From Coptodactyla brooksi (taxonomy: Eukaryota; Arthropoda; Insecta; Coleoptera; Scarabaeidae): DNA of 21,688 nt. Made by a program: the position numbers and the translations under genes. Location of the stretch: positions 1 to 21,688 of the forward strand of contig JAWQRM010000538.1 in assembly GCA_033557675.1 (NCBI GenBank). Direction: 5' to 3'. Shown here piece after piece: positions 1 through 9,157 of this stretch (the stretch's first letter is position 1; every line of letters begins with the position of its first letter). The notes under the pieces were generated by a model. That model had not been told where the DNA came from and ran no database searches. It was given only the letters and a program-made list of their open reading frames with translations.

Positions 1-221
1 TCTCGAAACCAATATTTGACGGTGTAATCTGACGGAGCATTAGCCCCATAATATTTATCCAACTTTTCTTTTGTTTCCTTCGCCGTTTTGCCTCTCAAAA
101 AATAATGCTTTATGAGAGAACGAAAATCGTTTTTGTCCATACTCAACATGATGCCAAACGCGTCAACAACAATCAGCTGTCCAAACAAAACTAAATACAG
201 TATCGCACTGAAATTTGGCAT
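1..221 (-). mobile_element. mariner-family transposase, N-terminal fragment (cut by window edge)
   Basis: Read on the minus strand, codons from 149 down to 1 stay open and give an N-terminus with MDKNDFRSLIKHYF, FLRGKTAKETKEKLDKYYG, then NAPSDYTVKYWFR. This is the first helix-turn-helix of mariner transposases (Mos1/SETMAR-like), which binds the terminal inverted repeats. The usual family start corresponds to the ATG at 140-138. ATGs at 149 and 221 are also in frame, the latter adding a hydrophobic leader that I regard as 5' UTR read-through. The second helix-turn-helix and the DDE/D catalytic domain would lie left of position 1, so integrity of the element cannot be judged. It sits in the mex-3 intron in antisense orientation. 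The terminal inverted repeat was not located. Family assignment is confident; subfamily is not. Confidence 0.88.
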
Positions 222-432
222 GTCTGCCTAAATATGAACGGGCTTCAAGGCACCATAACCTTTTTTTGCAGTAGCAGCGCATTCTGGCGGTCAAGGAGGT
301 TACTTTTCATCCCACCTAGTAATTCATCGGTGTACTATCCCGCTCCAGCCCTACCCTGGTACTGTTCGCTGATGATTATAATATCAGCTTTTTAATTTAA
401 AAATTTTCTTAGAAAATTTTAATCCATACATA

Positions 433-434
<2 letters not shown>

Positions 435-465
<31 letters not shown>

Positions 466-474
466 CATTATTTT
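435..474. repeat. (TAA)n microsatellite in the mex-3 intron
   Basis: An almost pure run of about 13 TAA units, flanked by AT-rich sequence. It is the cleanest of several TAA/ATT runs in the window (others near 2380-2400, 6440-6465 and 6860-6880) and is probably length-polymorphic. Confidence 0.95.
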
Positions 475-603
475 TTATTAATAAATCCATAACCTTCAAT
501 GCTCTTTGGTTGTTTACCCAATATCGGATATTACGATAATGGGGACCATTGCTATCAAGTGACAACATCCTGGAAACAAATAATGAAAGACAACGAAGTT
601 ATG

Positions 604-628
604 AAACCTGAAACTCTGTTTCGGGTTT
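604..628 (+). other. Short intronic stem-loop about 70 nt upstream of the mex-3 3' splice site
   Basis: Arms 604-614 (AAACCTGAAAC) and 618-628 (GTTTCGGGTTT) pair over 11 positions, ten Watson-Crick plus one U-G wobble in RNA, around a three-base TCT loop. Such pairing is plausible in the pre-mRNA and lies in the branch-point/3' splice-site neighbourhood. No function is shown. Confidence 0.5.
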
Positions 629-680
629 GCATATTGTTAATTTTACAAGATATGCTGTTGTGACTACCACTAATTTTGAC

Positions 681-696
681 TTTTCTTTCGTTGCAG
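681..696 (+). promoter_or_regulatory. 3' splice site (polypyrimidine tract plus AG) of the mex-3 intron
   Basis: The pyrimidine-rich tract TTTTCTTTCGTTGCAG ends in AG at 695-696, directly before the point where MEX-3 protein similarity begins. Translation upstream of it in the same frame gives no MEX-3-like residues. The intron is phase 1: the last base of the upstream exon must supply the first G of the Gly codon completed by GC at 697-698. Confidence 0.9.
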
Positions 697-1706
697 GCTG
701 CAAGATAAAAGCGCTTCGCGCCAAAACCAACACGTACATCAAGACGCCGGTTCGCGGGGAGGAGCCAGTCTTCGTGGTGACAGGTCGCAAGGAGGATGTC
801 GCGAAGGCCAAGCGCGAAATTCTCTCGGCTGCGGAGCATTTCTCTCAGATTCGGGCGTCGCGAAAAAACAACTTGGCCGGACTGGGATCGGGAACCAGCA
901 CGCCGCCTGGACCCCCGGCCAACATCCCAGGACACGTGACCATACAGGTGCGCGTCCCGTACAGGGTGGTCGGTTTGGTCGTCGGCCCGAAGGGTGCCAC
1001 CATCAAGAGGATCCAGCACCAGACTCACACTTACATCGTGACGCCCAGCAGGGATAAGGAGCCCGTCTTCGAGGTGACCGGGTTACCGGAGAGCGTCGAG
1101 ACGGCCAAAAGGGAAATAGAAGCCCACATCGCGATGAGGACCGGAAACGGAACTTCGATTAACGGACTGACGACGTTGGGCGGAATGGAAGACACGACCA
1201 CGACCGACATTTTGGGTTCCCTCTACAAGTCCGGCCTGAATTCGCTCTTCAACTACCTGGAGCCGTTGGATAACTTTCCGATGACGTCGTCGACGGGCAG
1301 TTCCGGGGCCTTCTCGAGTTCCGGCTCGATCTCCTCGAGCTCGTCGAGCTCGAGCGGCCGAGCCGACCTGGGGAACATTTGGAGTTCGAACGATCGCGAC
1401 GAGGGAATCGGCGAATCGCCCACGTACGACACGACCAACGCCCTCTCGAGCATTTGGACATATCCGACGGTGACGTCATCGAGACAAACTCCGCCCACGA
1501 GCACCTCCCCATCGGAGCAGCTGTTGAATTCGTCAAAATGCCTGATCTGCACCGAAGCCAAGGTCACCCATGCCCTCTTGCCGTGCGGTCACCATTACTT
1601 CTGTAGCGATTGCGCCAGCAGGGTGACGGAAATCCACGAAAATCCGTGTCCAGTCTGTTCGATCCCGGCGAGGAAAGCTGTAAGAATTTACTCGTCCAAT
1701 GCCTAA
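697..1706 (+). CDS. mex-3: MEX-3 family RNA-binding protein, last coding exon (rest of KH1, KH2, RING)
   Basis: MEX-3 proteins are KH-domain RNA-binding translational regulators; members with a RING can act as E3 ubiquitin ligases. The exon encodes 336 residues to the TAA at 1704-1706. Residues 1-56 are the rest of KH1 (GCKIKALRAKTNTYIKTP, then VFVVTGRKEDV), the GxxG loop being split by the intron. Residues 79-147 are an intact KH2 with loop GPKG at 97-100. A Ser-rich linker (about 198-220) includes an eight-Ser run. The C-terminal RING has all eight ligands: C282, C285, C297, H299, C303, C306, C318, C321, with 11 residues between the second and third Cys and between the sixth and seventh. 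No frameshift or internal stop is seen. The first exon, with the start codon and first half of KH1, lies outside the window to the left. GC content is far above the flanks. Family identification is very secure; paralogue naming is not needed, as many insects have one copy. Confidence 0.96.
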
Positions 1707-2094
1707 TTTCGTTTCACCCTCCACCCCTCAACTTTTCGATAATTCCTACGATTTACTTACTGACACCATAACCTATTATTACGATAGAAAAGAAGAAATA
1801 TTTAATTATTAATCATTAAGATTGACAGATCTCCCCTTTTATATTTACGTTTTTTTATCATTATTAATATAATTAAAAATTATTATTAGTTCTAACATTA
1901 TTGTTCTTTACGAATAATAATGGTTATTATTAAAAAGAAACAATGCTAGATTACACATTCCCCCGAAAAAAAAAATACGAAATAAATCCAAAGGAACCCC
2001 AACCCAACTTTATCAAAAATCAAGTCGAATGAACGCAGAAGGAAAATCATCATAATATATAATGTACTTATGCATAATATAAGATGATAATATA
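1707..2094 (+). other. Start of the mex-3 3' UTR with a candidate polyadenylation signal
   Basis: AT-rich non-coding sequence immediately follows the stop codon. The first AATAAA (1981-1986) lies about 275 nt downstream and could give a short 3' UTR. In DNA this AT-rich AATAAA recurs often by chance, so the true cleavage site, or use of several sites further into the desert, cannot be settled from sequence. Confidence 0.5.
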
Positions 2095-2325
2095 CAGGGT
2101 GAATCTTGGAAATCACAGAACAACGAAGCTTTTATACATTAGCGTTAATAATAGTAATAATTCACGAGTAATGATAATAATAAATGGTAATGATAATAAT
2201 AAATATTGAATTGAATATTAATGATAGTGAGAAACAACTTTTTTAAGTCATTTTATTATTATTGTTATTATTAAACGTATTACTACTTCCTCTATAACGA
2301 AATGAAATCTACAAGAGACGCCCTG
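2095..2325. mobile_element. MITE-like element with CAGGGTG terminal inverted repeats and TA target duplication
   Basis: The left end CAGGGTGAATCTTG (2095 on) and the reverse complement of the right end, CAGGGCGTCTCTTG (ending 2325), match at 11 of 14 positions. Each end is flanked by TA (2093-2094 and 2326-2327), the duplication expected of Tc1/mariner-type insertion. The 231-bp interior is AT-rich and non-coding, so this would be a non-autonomous copy. The family is not identified, and similarity fades after about 20 bp. Confidence 0.6.
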
Positions 2326-2479
2326 TATATGATGATTGTATTTATTAATGTAATTATTATTAAATCACCATCAGAGTTTTGATTATTATTATTATTATTA
2401 TTACTGATAACAGTGAGTGGGCGCTCTAGAAAAATGAATATGTCAATCAAAATATATATATTTTCACATTATTATATAT

Positions 2480-4860
2480 TATCAGCTTTTAAATTATTCT
2501 TATATCCAAGTTCAAATTATTAAATCAAGATGTCTTACAGCCTCTATTTAAAATTTCCCAAAAACAACCCAATAAATATTAAAAAAAATAAATGAATCTG
2601 AGTTAAATACACCACTTCGATAACTATTTAAAAAATATATAAATGTCAAGATCATTAAATCTTATTGCATTCGATTTGAAATTTCCCAAAAATAAATATT
2701 TAAAAAAAGAATTAAATGGGCCAGAATTAAATACACCATTGGTTGTAATTATTAAAAACCTACAAAGATATTTTCGAAACGATTTATTTCTTCCGATTAT
2801 TTGATTATCTATTAAATGACATATTATAACACGTATAATAGTTCGAAACGTTAATTATTTTTGCATACTGTTATCAAGTTCAAAATTATTAAATCAAGAT
2901 ATCTTACAGCCTCGATTTGAAATTTCCCAAAAATAATCCAATGAATATTAAAAAAAAATAATCAAAATTAAATATATATTCTATATATATTTAATATATT
3001 CTATATTCTATAACCATTTAAAAAAATATGAACATTTTTTCGAAAGCGATTTATTTTTCCGGTAATTTGATTACCTACTAAACTACAAATTATAACATTT
3101 GTATTAGTTCCAAATTTGACTTATTTTCATATCCGGTTATATACCATTTTTTACATCGCTTTTATACCAAGTTCAAAATTATTAAATCAAGGTATCTCAT
3201 TGCCTACGATTTGAAATGTCCTAAAACTAACCCAATAAATATTAAAAAAAAATTATTTATTTTCACATACTGTTATCAAGTTCAAAATTAACAGCCTTAC
3301 AACCTCGATTCGAAATTTCCCAAAAATAACCCAATAAATATTAAAAAAAATTAAATGGATCAGAATTAAATACACCACTTCTATAACTATTTAAAAAATA
3401 TATAAAGATATTTTTAAAGCGCTTTCAAAAACATTTGTAATAGTTCCAAATTTGAATTATTTTCACATACAGTTATATATTATTTTCATCGCTTACATAC
3501 ATCGCTTTTATTCCATGCTCAAAATTATTAAATCAATGTCGAGATCATTAAATCTTATTGCATTCGGTTTGAAATTTCCCAAAAATAAATATTTCAAAAC
3601 AGAATTAAATCGGCCAAAATTAAATACACCATTCGTTATAATTATTAAAAATCTATAAAGATACTTTCAAAGCAATTTATTTTTTCCGCTTATTTGATTA
3701 TCTATTAAATGACAAATTATAACATGTATAATACTTCGAATATATATAATATTTTTACTTCGCTTTTATTCCAAGTTCGAAATTATTAATCAAGGTCAAA
3801 ATTATTAAGTCATGGTCAAAATCTCATTGCCTTCGATTTGAAATTTCCCAAAAAATCCAAAAAATATTTTACCAAGAATTAAATGAGCCAGAAGTAAATA
3901 CACCATTTGTTATAATTATTAAAAAGCTACAAAGATATTTTCAAAACGATTTATTTTTCCGGTTATTTGATTATCTATTAAATAACAAATTATAACCGTT
4001 ATAATACTTCTAAATTTTATTTATTTTTACATAATGTTATATATTATTTTTTAAGTTGCCTTGCCTTCCATTTCAAATTTCCTAACAACCATTAAAATAT
4101 TCAATAAACACTTCAAAAAATGGATTAAATGAGCTGGTACTAAATATACCACTTGCTGTAATTATTAAAGAACTATAAAGACATATTCTACTAAACGAAA
4201 AATTTTAACATTTTTCACAATGTTATATATTATTTTTAAATTATTTTTATTTCTGGTTCGAAATGATTGAATCAAGATATCTCATAGCCTCGATTTGAAA
4301 TTTCCCAAAAATAACCCAATAAATACGTATTTCAAAAAGAATTAAATACTGTATTTTTCCGGTTATTGAATTACCCACTAAATGACAAATTATAACATTT
4401 ATAACAGTTCAAATTTTTTTTTATTTTTACATATTGTTATATATTGTTTTTTAAATTACTTTTACTCCTAAATAGGTTCAAAATTATTAAATCTCATTCA
4501 AAGTCAAAATTACTAAATCTCATTATATCGATTTTAAATTTCCCAAAAATAAATATTTCAAAAAAGAATTAAATAAGTCAGAGTTAAATACATCACTTGC
4601 TATAATTATTATAGAAATATAAAGATATTTCCAAAGCAATTTATTATTATTGGTTAGTAGGTTATTGGATTACCTACTAAATAACAACTAAAAAATTAAA
4701 AATTTCTCAAAAATAATCCAATAAAAATTTCAAAAACAAATTAAATAAGTCAGAACTAATAAATTATACCACTTGGTATAATTATTAAAAATCTATAAAA
4801 CTATTTTCAGACCGATTTATCTTTTTTAACGGTTGTTTGATTACCTACTAGATGAATTTA
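2480..4860. repeat. Degenerate AT-rich tandem array, about 11 copies, unit about 230-290 bp
   Basis: A core GAAATTTCCCAAAAATAA recurs with variation at about 2550, 2680, 2920, 3205, 3310, 3570, 3840, 4070, 4300, 4535 and 4700. Full spacings are 230-290 bp, with shorter 100-160 bp steps suggesting internally deleted units. Ordered companion motifs go with the core: TTCAAAATTATTAAATCAAG before it, then GAATTAAAT, TACACCA, ATAATTATTAAAAA, GATTTATTTTTCCGGTTA, TGATTACCTACTAAATGACA and AATTATAACATTTATAATAG. All copies are in the same orientation. No conserved reading frame runs through them. This looks like an old local satellite or minisatellite-type expansion rather than a transposon. Confidence 0.85.
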
Positions 4861-4972
4861 TAATACTGCACTTATTATTTCTTTTCTTACTTATTTTAAT
4901 CACTAAAACGAGGTGTAATGCTAATTAAATTTAAAAAAGATCCTCTTTATATTGAAATTGGGAAAATATAAA

Positions 4973-6010
4973 TAAGTATTTTACTATCCATAACATTAAG
5001 TTTTATTCTTAATATCTGTTCAATTTTATTAAGTCAGAACTTAAAGGTAATAAATAACTAATCAGATCTGAATTGCTTTATTTTCTATTCATTAATATTA
5101 CCTTTGCATTATTTAAATTGAAATAATTAAAATAACTCTTTTTTTTATTAAAGTAATTACACTACGGTAACGCAGTGGATTATTTTCAATACTCAATTAC
5201 AATTTTGCGAGTTTTAAAATTAATTAATCAAAGTATATCAATGTTAATTAAAGTATTAAAATTGAAAATAAAAATAGTTCTTCATATTTATATTATTCTT
5301 AATTAACATTATTCGTACCTTTTTTTGAATTTTAATAAATAAGTATTTTACTAGTATCTATAGCAATAAATTTTATTTTCAATATTTAATCAATTTTATT
5401 ATTCCTGAATTCGGGGATGATAAATAACTAAGCGGGCCTTAATTATTTTCAACATTTCATCAATTTTATTTTACGTGAACTCGAGGGTGATAAATAACGA
5501 AGCGAGCCTTAATTGCTTCATTTTCTGTTTTGAATATTAACTTTTCATTATTCAAATTGAAATACTACGTTTGAAATCACTCTTTTTTCAATTAAAGTAA
5601 TTGCAAGTTTATTTTACTCGCAATCAGTTCAGTTTATATGAAAATCCGAAATTATGTTGGAAAATTTATTTAAGAGTATTTAACAATACTTAGTGTTTAA
5701 CAGTAACGTGGCAGATTAATTTCAATAGTTATTAATTTACGATCTTCTGAATTTTAAAATTATTAAGTCAAGGTATAGCTGTTTTGTTAAACTATTTTTT
5801 TATATTCAGTGATTTACTATGAATAACATTACATTTTTTTAATATTTGCTCAGTTTTATTATTGCTAAAATTGAGGGTGATGAATAACTAAAAAGCAAGC
5901 CTGAATTGCTTTATTTCCTGTTCATTAGTATTAGCTATTTATTATTCAAATTAAAATACTATTGAAATATTTTTTTAATAACTTTTTTTTAATAATTTGT
6001 GCTTGTAATA
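4973..6010. repeat. Second tandem array: three long units with a nested 70-bp duplication
   Basis: Units start near 4973, 5341 and 5812 with variants of AGTATTTTACTATCCATAACA. Each is followed by CAATTTTATTA, a GGTGATAAATAACTAA-like block (about 5046, 5416, 5486, 5876), GAATTGCTTTATTTTCTGTTCATTA and ATTCAAATTGAAATA. In the middle unit the block from TTTCAAC/TTTCAATA through AAGCGAGCC is present twice, 70 bp apart. The motif AAAATTATTAAGTCAAGGTATA (near 5755) resembles a motif of the preceding array, so the two arrays may share an origin. No coding potential is seen. Confidence 0.75.
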
Positions 6011-8555
6011 TTTATGATACTTGCAATTTTTAATCATGATTTAATTATAATTTTGTGTAATATAAAAAGACTGATGTCGCTTTTCTATATTTCTGATAAT
6101 CCAATTGCAAACTCGAAAGTCATAAAATGGAAGGTCTAAAATGATTTTGTTTCTAAAACAATGACAAAAAGTATAACAAAATGTATATATACCCATTTTA
6201 ATTAAATGCTAAAATTGCCATTGTTTTTCTAAATCGTCCACTCACAGTGATAAGTAATAATTTACAAATTACATCAATATATTTTTTTTATTATTATTAT
6301 AAAATTTATCCCATGCGAGGTACCCATCTCAGATAATAAATAACAAAATGCCAGTGTTATAGTAATAAATATATAGATAATTTTTTTTTATTAAAAAACC
6401 TCTTATTAATATTATTATAATTTTTACTATTTTATCGAAATACTATGATTATTATTATTATTATATATTTAGAAGAAAAAAGTTTGTATTTAAAAAAAGA
6501 AGTCGATATTTTCGTATTGAAGAAGAAGAAGACAATTTATTACTGATTACTATATATTATTATTATTAATACGATTATAAATAATATATTACTATAGATC
6601 GATTTTTAGTTTGTAAGTAAGAATATGCGATGAGACGACTTATTATATATTTTTTTCGTTTTATTTTCTCTATTTTGTTTTTGTATATTTTTTCTGCCCG
6701 CGTAATTTTGAAACAAAATCTAGTTGTACTGTGTCTTGCAAAAGTAAAGGAACAAATGTCATTTACTTTTGTTCGATGGTGTACATTCATATAATATAAT
6801 ATAAATCTATCTATCATACTTGAAAAAGTGAATTATTATGGTATTTTGCCTCTTTCTGTGTATTATTATTATTATTATATTTAACTTCACTCGGTCTGAG
6901 AAAAAAGAACACATTAAAAACGACGAGAACCAAGAACGTAAAACCACGTGGAAATAATGGATGAGAGGGGTTATTGGCTGTGATTTGAACTGCCATTAGT
7001 AGATGACTGTGGCTTCGGCTTTTTTTTTTCAAATTAAAGAAACAAAGGAAATCTAACACACGCAAATAATACTAATACTATATAATAATAATTGCATACA
7101 TATCCTTTTTATTGTTGTTACTGACTACGCTATTTTTAATATAATATTGTTCTTTGTTCTTTGAAATGTGATGTACGTACGATATATACTATATAGTGTA
7201 TTATTCTTGTAATAATTAAATAGTAATAATAATGATAATATAGTTTATAAGTTCGATGAAGAAAAAAGAGAATTTTATGGAAGACGTGTGTGGAACTCCT
7301 TATAAAGAAAAAGCAGGCCGATGCCACAAGTCACTTTGACAAAAAAAAACATAAATAAAACCAAAAAAAAATTACGCTAATAAGAAAATTTCAAAATGGA
7401 AGAAAAACGTTGATTATAATAATATTTTTGTATATTATAAATGGACATCGCCCCCCTATCCGGATAAAGTATTTAAAAAATGGTAAGAAACAACAAGGGA
7501 GAAGTTTTTAATGTGCCTCCACACGTATGATTTAAAATTAAGCAAAAAAAAAACTTTTTTTAATCTAATATTGCTAATTTAATTTAACTTTCTGATTGGC
7601 GCAGACGTCGGCATAGGTGTGAACCCAGCTTAAGTCTTAAGTTTTAGAATTCTTGTTTATTTATTTAATTATTATTAGTTTGTAATTTTTAAGTGCTTAA
7701 CGATGAACAAGAAGAGATGTTATTCGATTTTTATATATTTTATAGGATTGACTATAACTACACTATATTATATTTTTTTTTCGTATACTACATTACTTAC
7801 TATACTACCTTTTTGTCCTATGTATTTTTGTATAGATTACTTACTAGCGAAAAGTGCACGGAGTCCCACAAGGAATGTCGAAAAGATTATGGATTAAGGA
7901 ATGTCCGAATTCGAAAAACAAAAAGGTCATCGACATTCTGGACACCTGTATTTAGGGTCTGCGCCAGTTGAATCTTATTATCTCACATTTTGGGTGCCCG
8001 CAGGCACTCGAAATAAACCAGACTTAGTTTGTTTTTTAATTTTATACGTAACGGTGTACATAGAATTGTTGTTTACTAGCTATATTATAAATAACACATT
8101 ATTTTATTTTTTTACATATATATTTTTGTGAGAAAATATTTAGCTGACTTATTGACAAATGTTATTTGCTATTTTTATTAAGGATTAGTACAAGATTTTT
8201 CGCGAGCATTTGAAAAGGGGCCTCCTCAGCGGAGGATATTCACCATTTTTTTTTACTCGAAGATCAAATAGTTTAATGAAAATAGTATTTTTGATTATTA
8301 TATTATATTCTATATTATATTTATATTAATATTTTATATGTTTTTTTGAGAAATGACCCAGTGGTTGTATTGTATTATTTCTTCTTATTATTATTTTTTT
8401 TTTGATATAGTTACAAAAGTTTTTCAGTTTTCTCTTCAAAGTACCTATGTTTTTGTGTGTTTTTTTGAGTTTGCATTTCCTCCCCCCTAATTAACTAAAT
8501 TTTATTCACTTTTTGAGTTTCTTTTTACACTAGTAACTATTATTTTTTGATACCC
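6011..8555. other. AT-rich non-coding stretch, no supported gene
   Basis: It contains ATT/TAT runs, homopolymer A and T tracts, and only short reading frames made of low-complexity residues (I, Y, F, L, N). None shows a domain, a signal of selection or splice-site pairing. It may be mex-3 3' UTR or intergenic DNA. A motif at 7618-7634 recurs inverted at 9312-9327 (see findings). Confidence 0.6.
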
Positions 8556-8708
8556 AGTTCAAGGTCCGGCGAAGTCAAAAGAAATGTAGCTCGTAAGTAC
8601 ATAAATAAATAATTTAAAAAGAGAACTTGCAAAGGACTGCTTTAAAAGACTCTATTCGTTTTATTTTCTAAATATATTTAAAACCTGACTTCACTGGGAC
8701 TTTGGACC
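8556..8708. repeat. Inverted-repeat element of about 150 bp, possible MITE
   Basis: Left arm 8556-8576 (AGTTCAAGGTCCGGCGAAGT on) resembles the reverse complement of right arm 8686-8708 (TGGTCCAAAGTCCCAGTGAA on); about 16 of 21 positions match once gaps are allowed. The interior is AT-rich and non-coding. A target-site duplication is not clear. It could be a decayed non-autonomous DNA transposon or an imperfect hairpin. Confidence 0.45.
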
Positions 8709-8888
8709 AATTTAGTTTATATTATATCTTTTTTATATGAATTTATTACCAAATATTGCTATATAATAAAAGAAAATGAGTTTATATTTTCGGTTTTTGT
8801 TTTATTTTTACTTTCCACTGCGTTCTTTTTATTTCCCTTTATTTTCCTCTCTCTTTGTTTTGTAGGTAAAATCGATGGTATTTATTTT

Positions 8889-9157
8889 TTTACGCTGAAA
8901 GCAATTGCTGTAGTAACGATTACCATTATCAAGGTAAGTTTAAAAAAATTAATACCAGAAGCGATGAATTTTTTTAAATTTTTTTAAAGTGTTTAGTGTT
9001 ACATCGCTCCTGGTGGTGTTAAAACTTGATTGACGATACGTTTGTATTTTTTAGTTTTGTATAAAAGCTTAAATTCGCTTTCAACGAGACACTACAGTAA
9101 TTTAACAACTTAATTTAGAATTCTTGAAGAGTTACGCGGTGTTGCTTTCAGTGTAAA
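8889..9157. repeat. Inverted-repeat element of about 270 bp with an internal hairpin, possible MITE
   Basis: Left end TTTACGCTGAAAGCAA (8889 on) matches the reverse complement of the right end, TTTACACTGAAAGCAA (9142-9157), at 15 of 16 positions. Inside, 8954-8966 (ACCAGAAGCGATG) pairs with 9002-9014 (CATCGCTCCTGGT) over 12 of 13 positions across a 35-nt loop. No reading frame is present. A non-autonomous DNA element is the simplest reading; the family is unknown and no target-site duplication was identified with confidence. Confidence 0.5.

Noticed and set aside
555..1567. Minus-strand reading frames opposite mex-3 (555-1028, 1249-1536, 1253-1567)
   Set aside because: Antisense shadows of a GC-rich exon whose plus-strand frame has complete KH2 and RING domains; their translations have no recognisable motif.
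1981..1986. AATAAA taken as the definite mex-3 polyadenylation site
   Set aside because: The hexamer recurs often in the following AT-rich kilobases, so sequence alone cannot pick the site; kept only as a candidate.
3452..3658. 68-codon plus-strand frame inside the first tandem array
   Set aside because: It lies in one repeat unit; other units carry stops and frameshifts at the same place, so the frame is not maintained.
2480..6010. Could the regular repeats be a CRISPR array?
   Set aside because: Units are hundreds of bases long and degenerate, with no short identical repeats and unique spacers, and the DNA is eukaryotic.
7693..8131. Overlapping plus-strand frames of 64-92 codons
   Set aside because: Phe/Tyr/Ile-rich from AT-rich DNA, no domain, no second exon partner, no codon-use signal.
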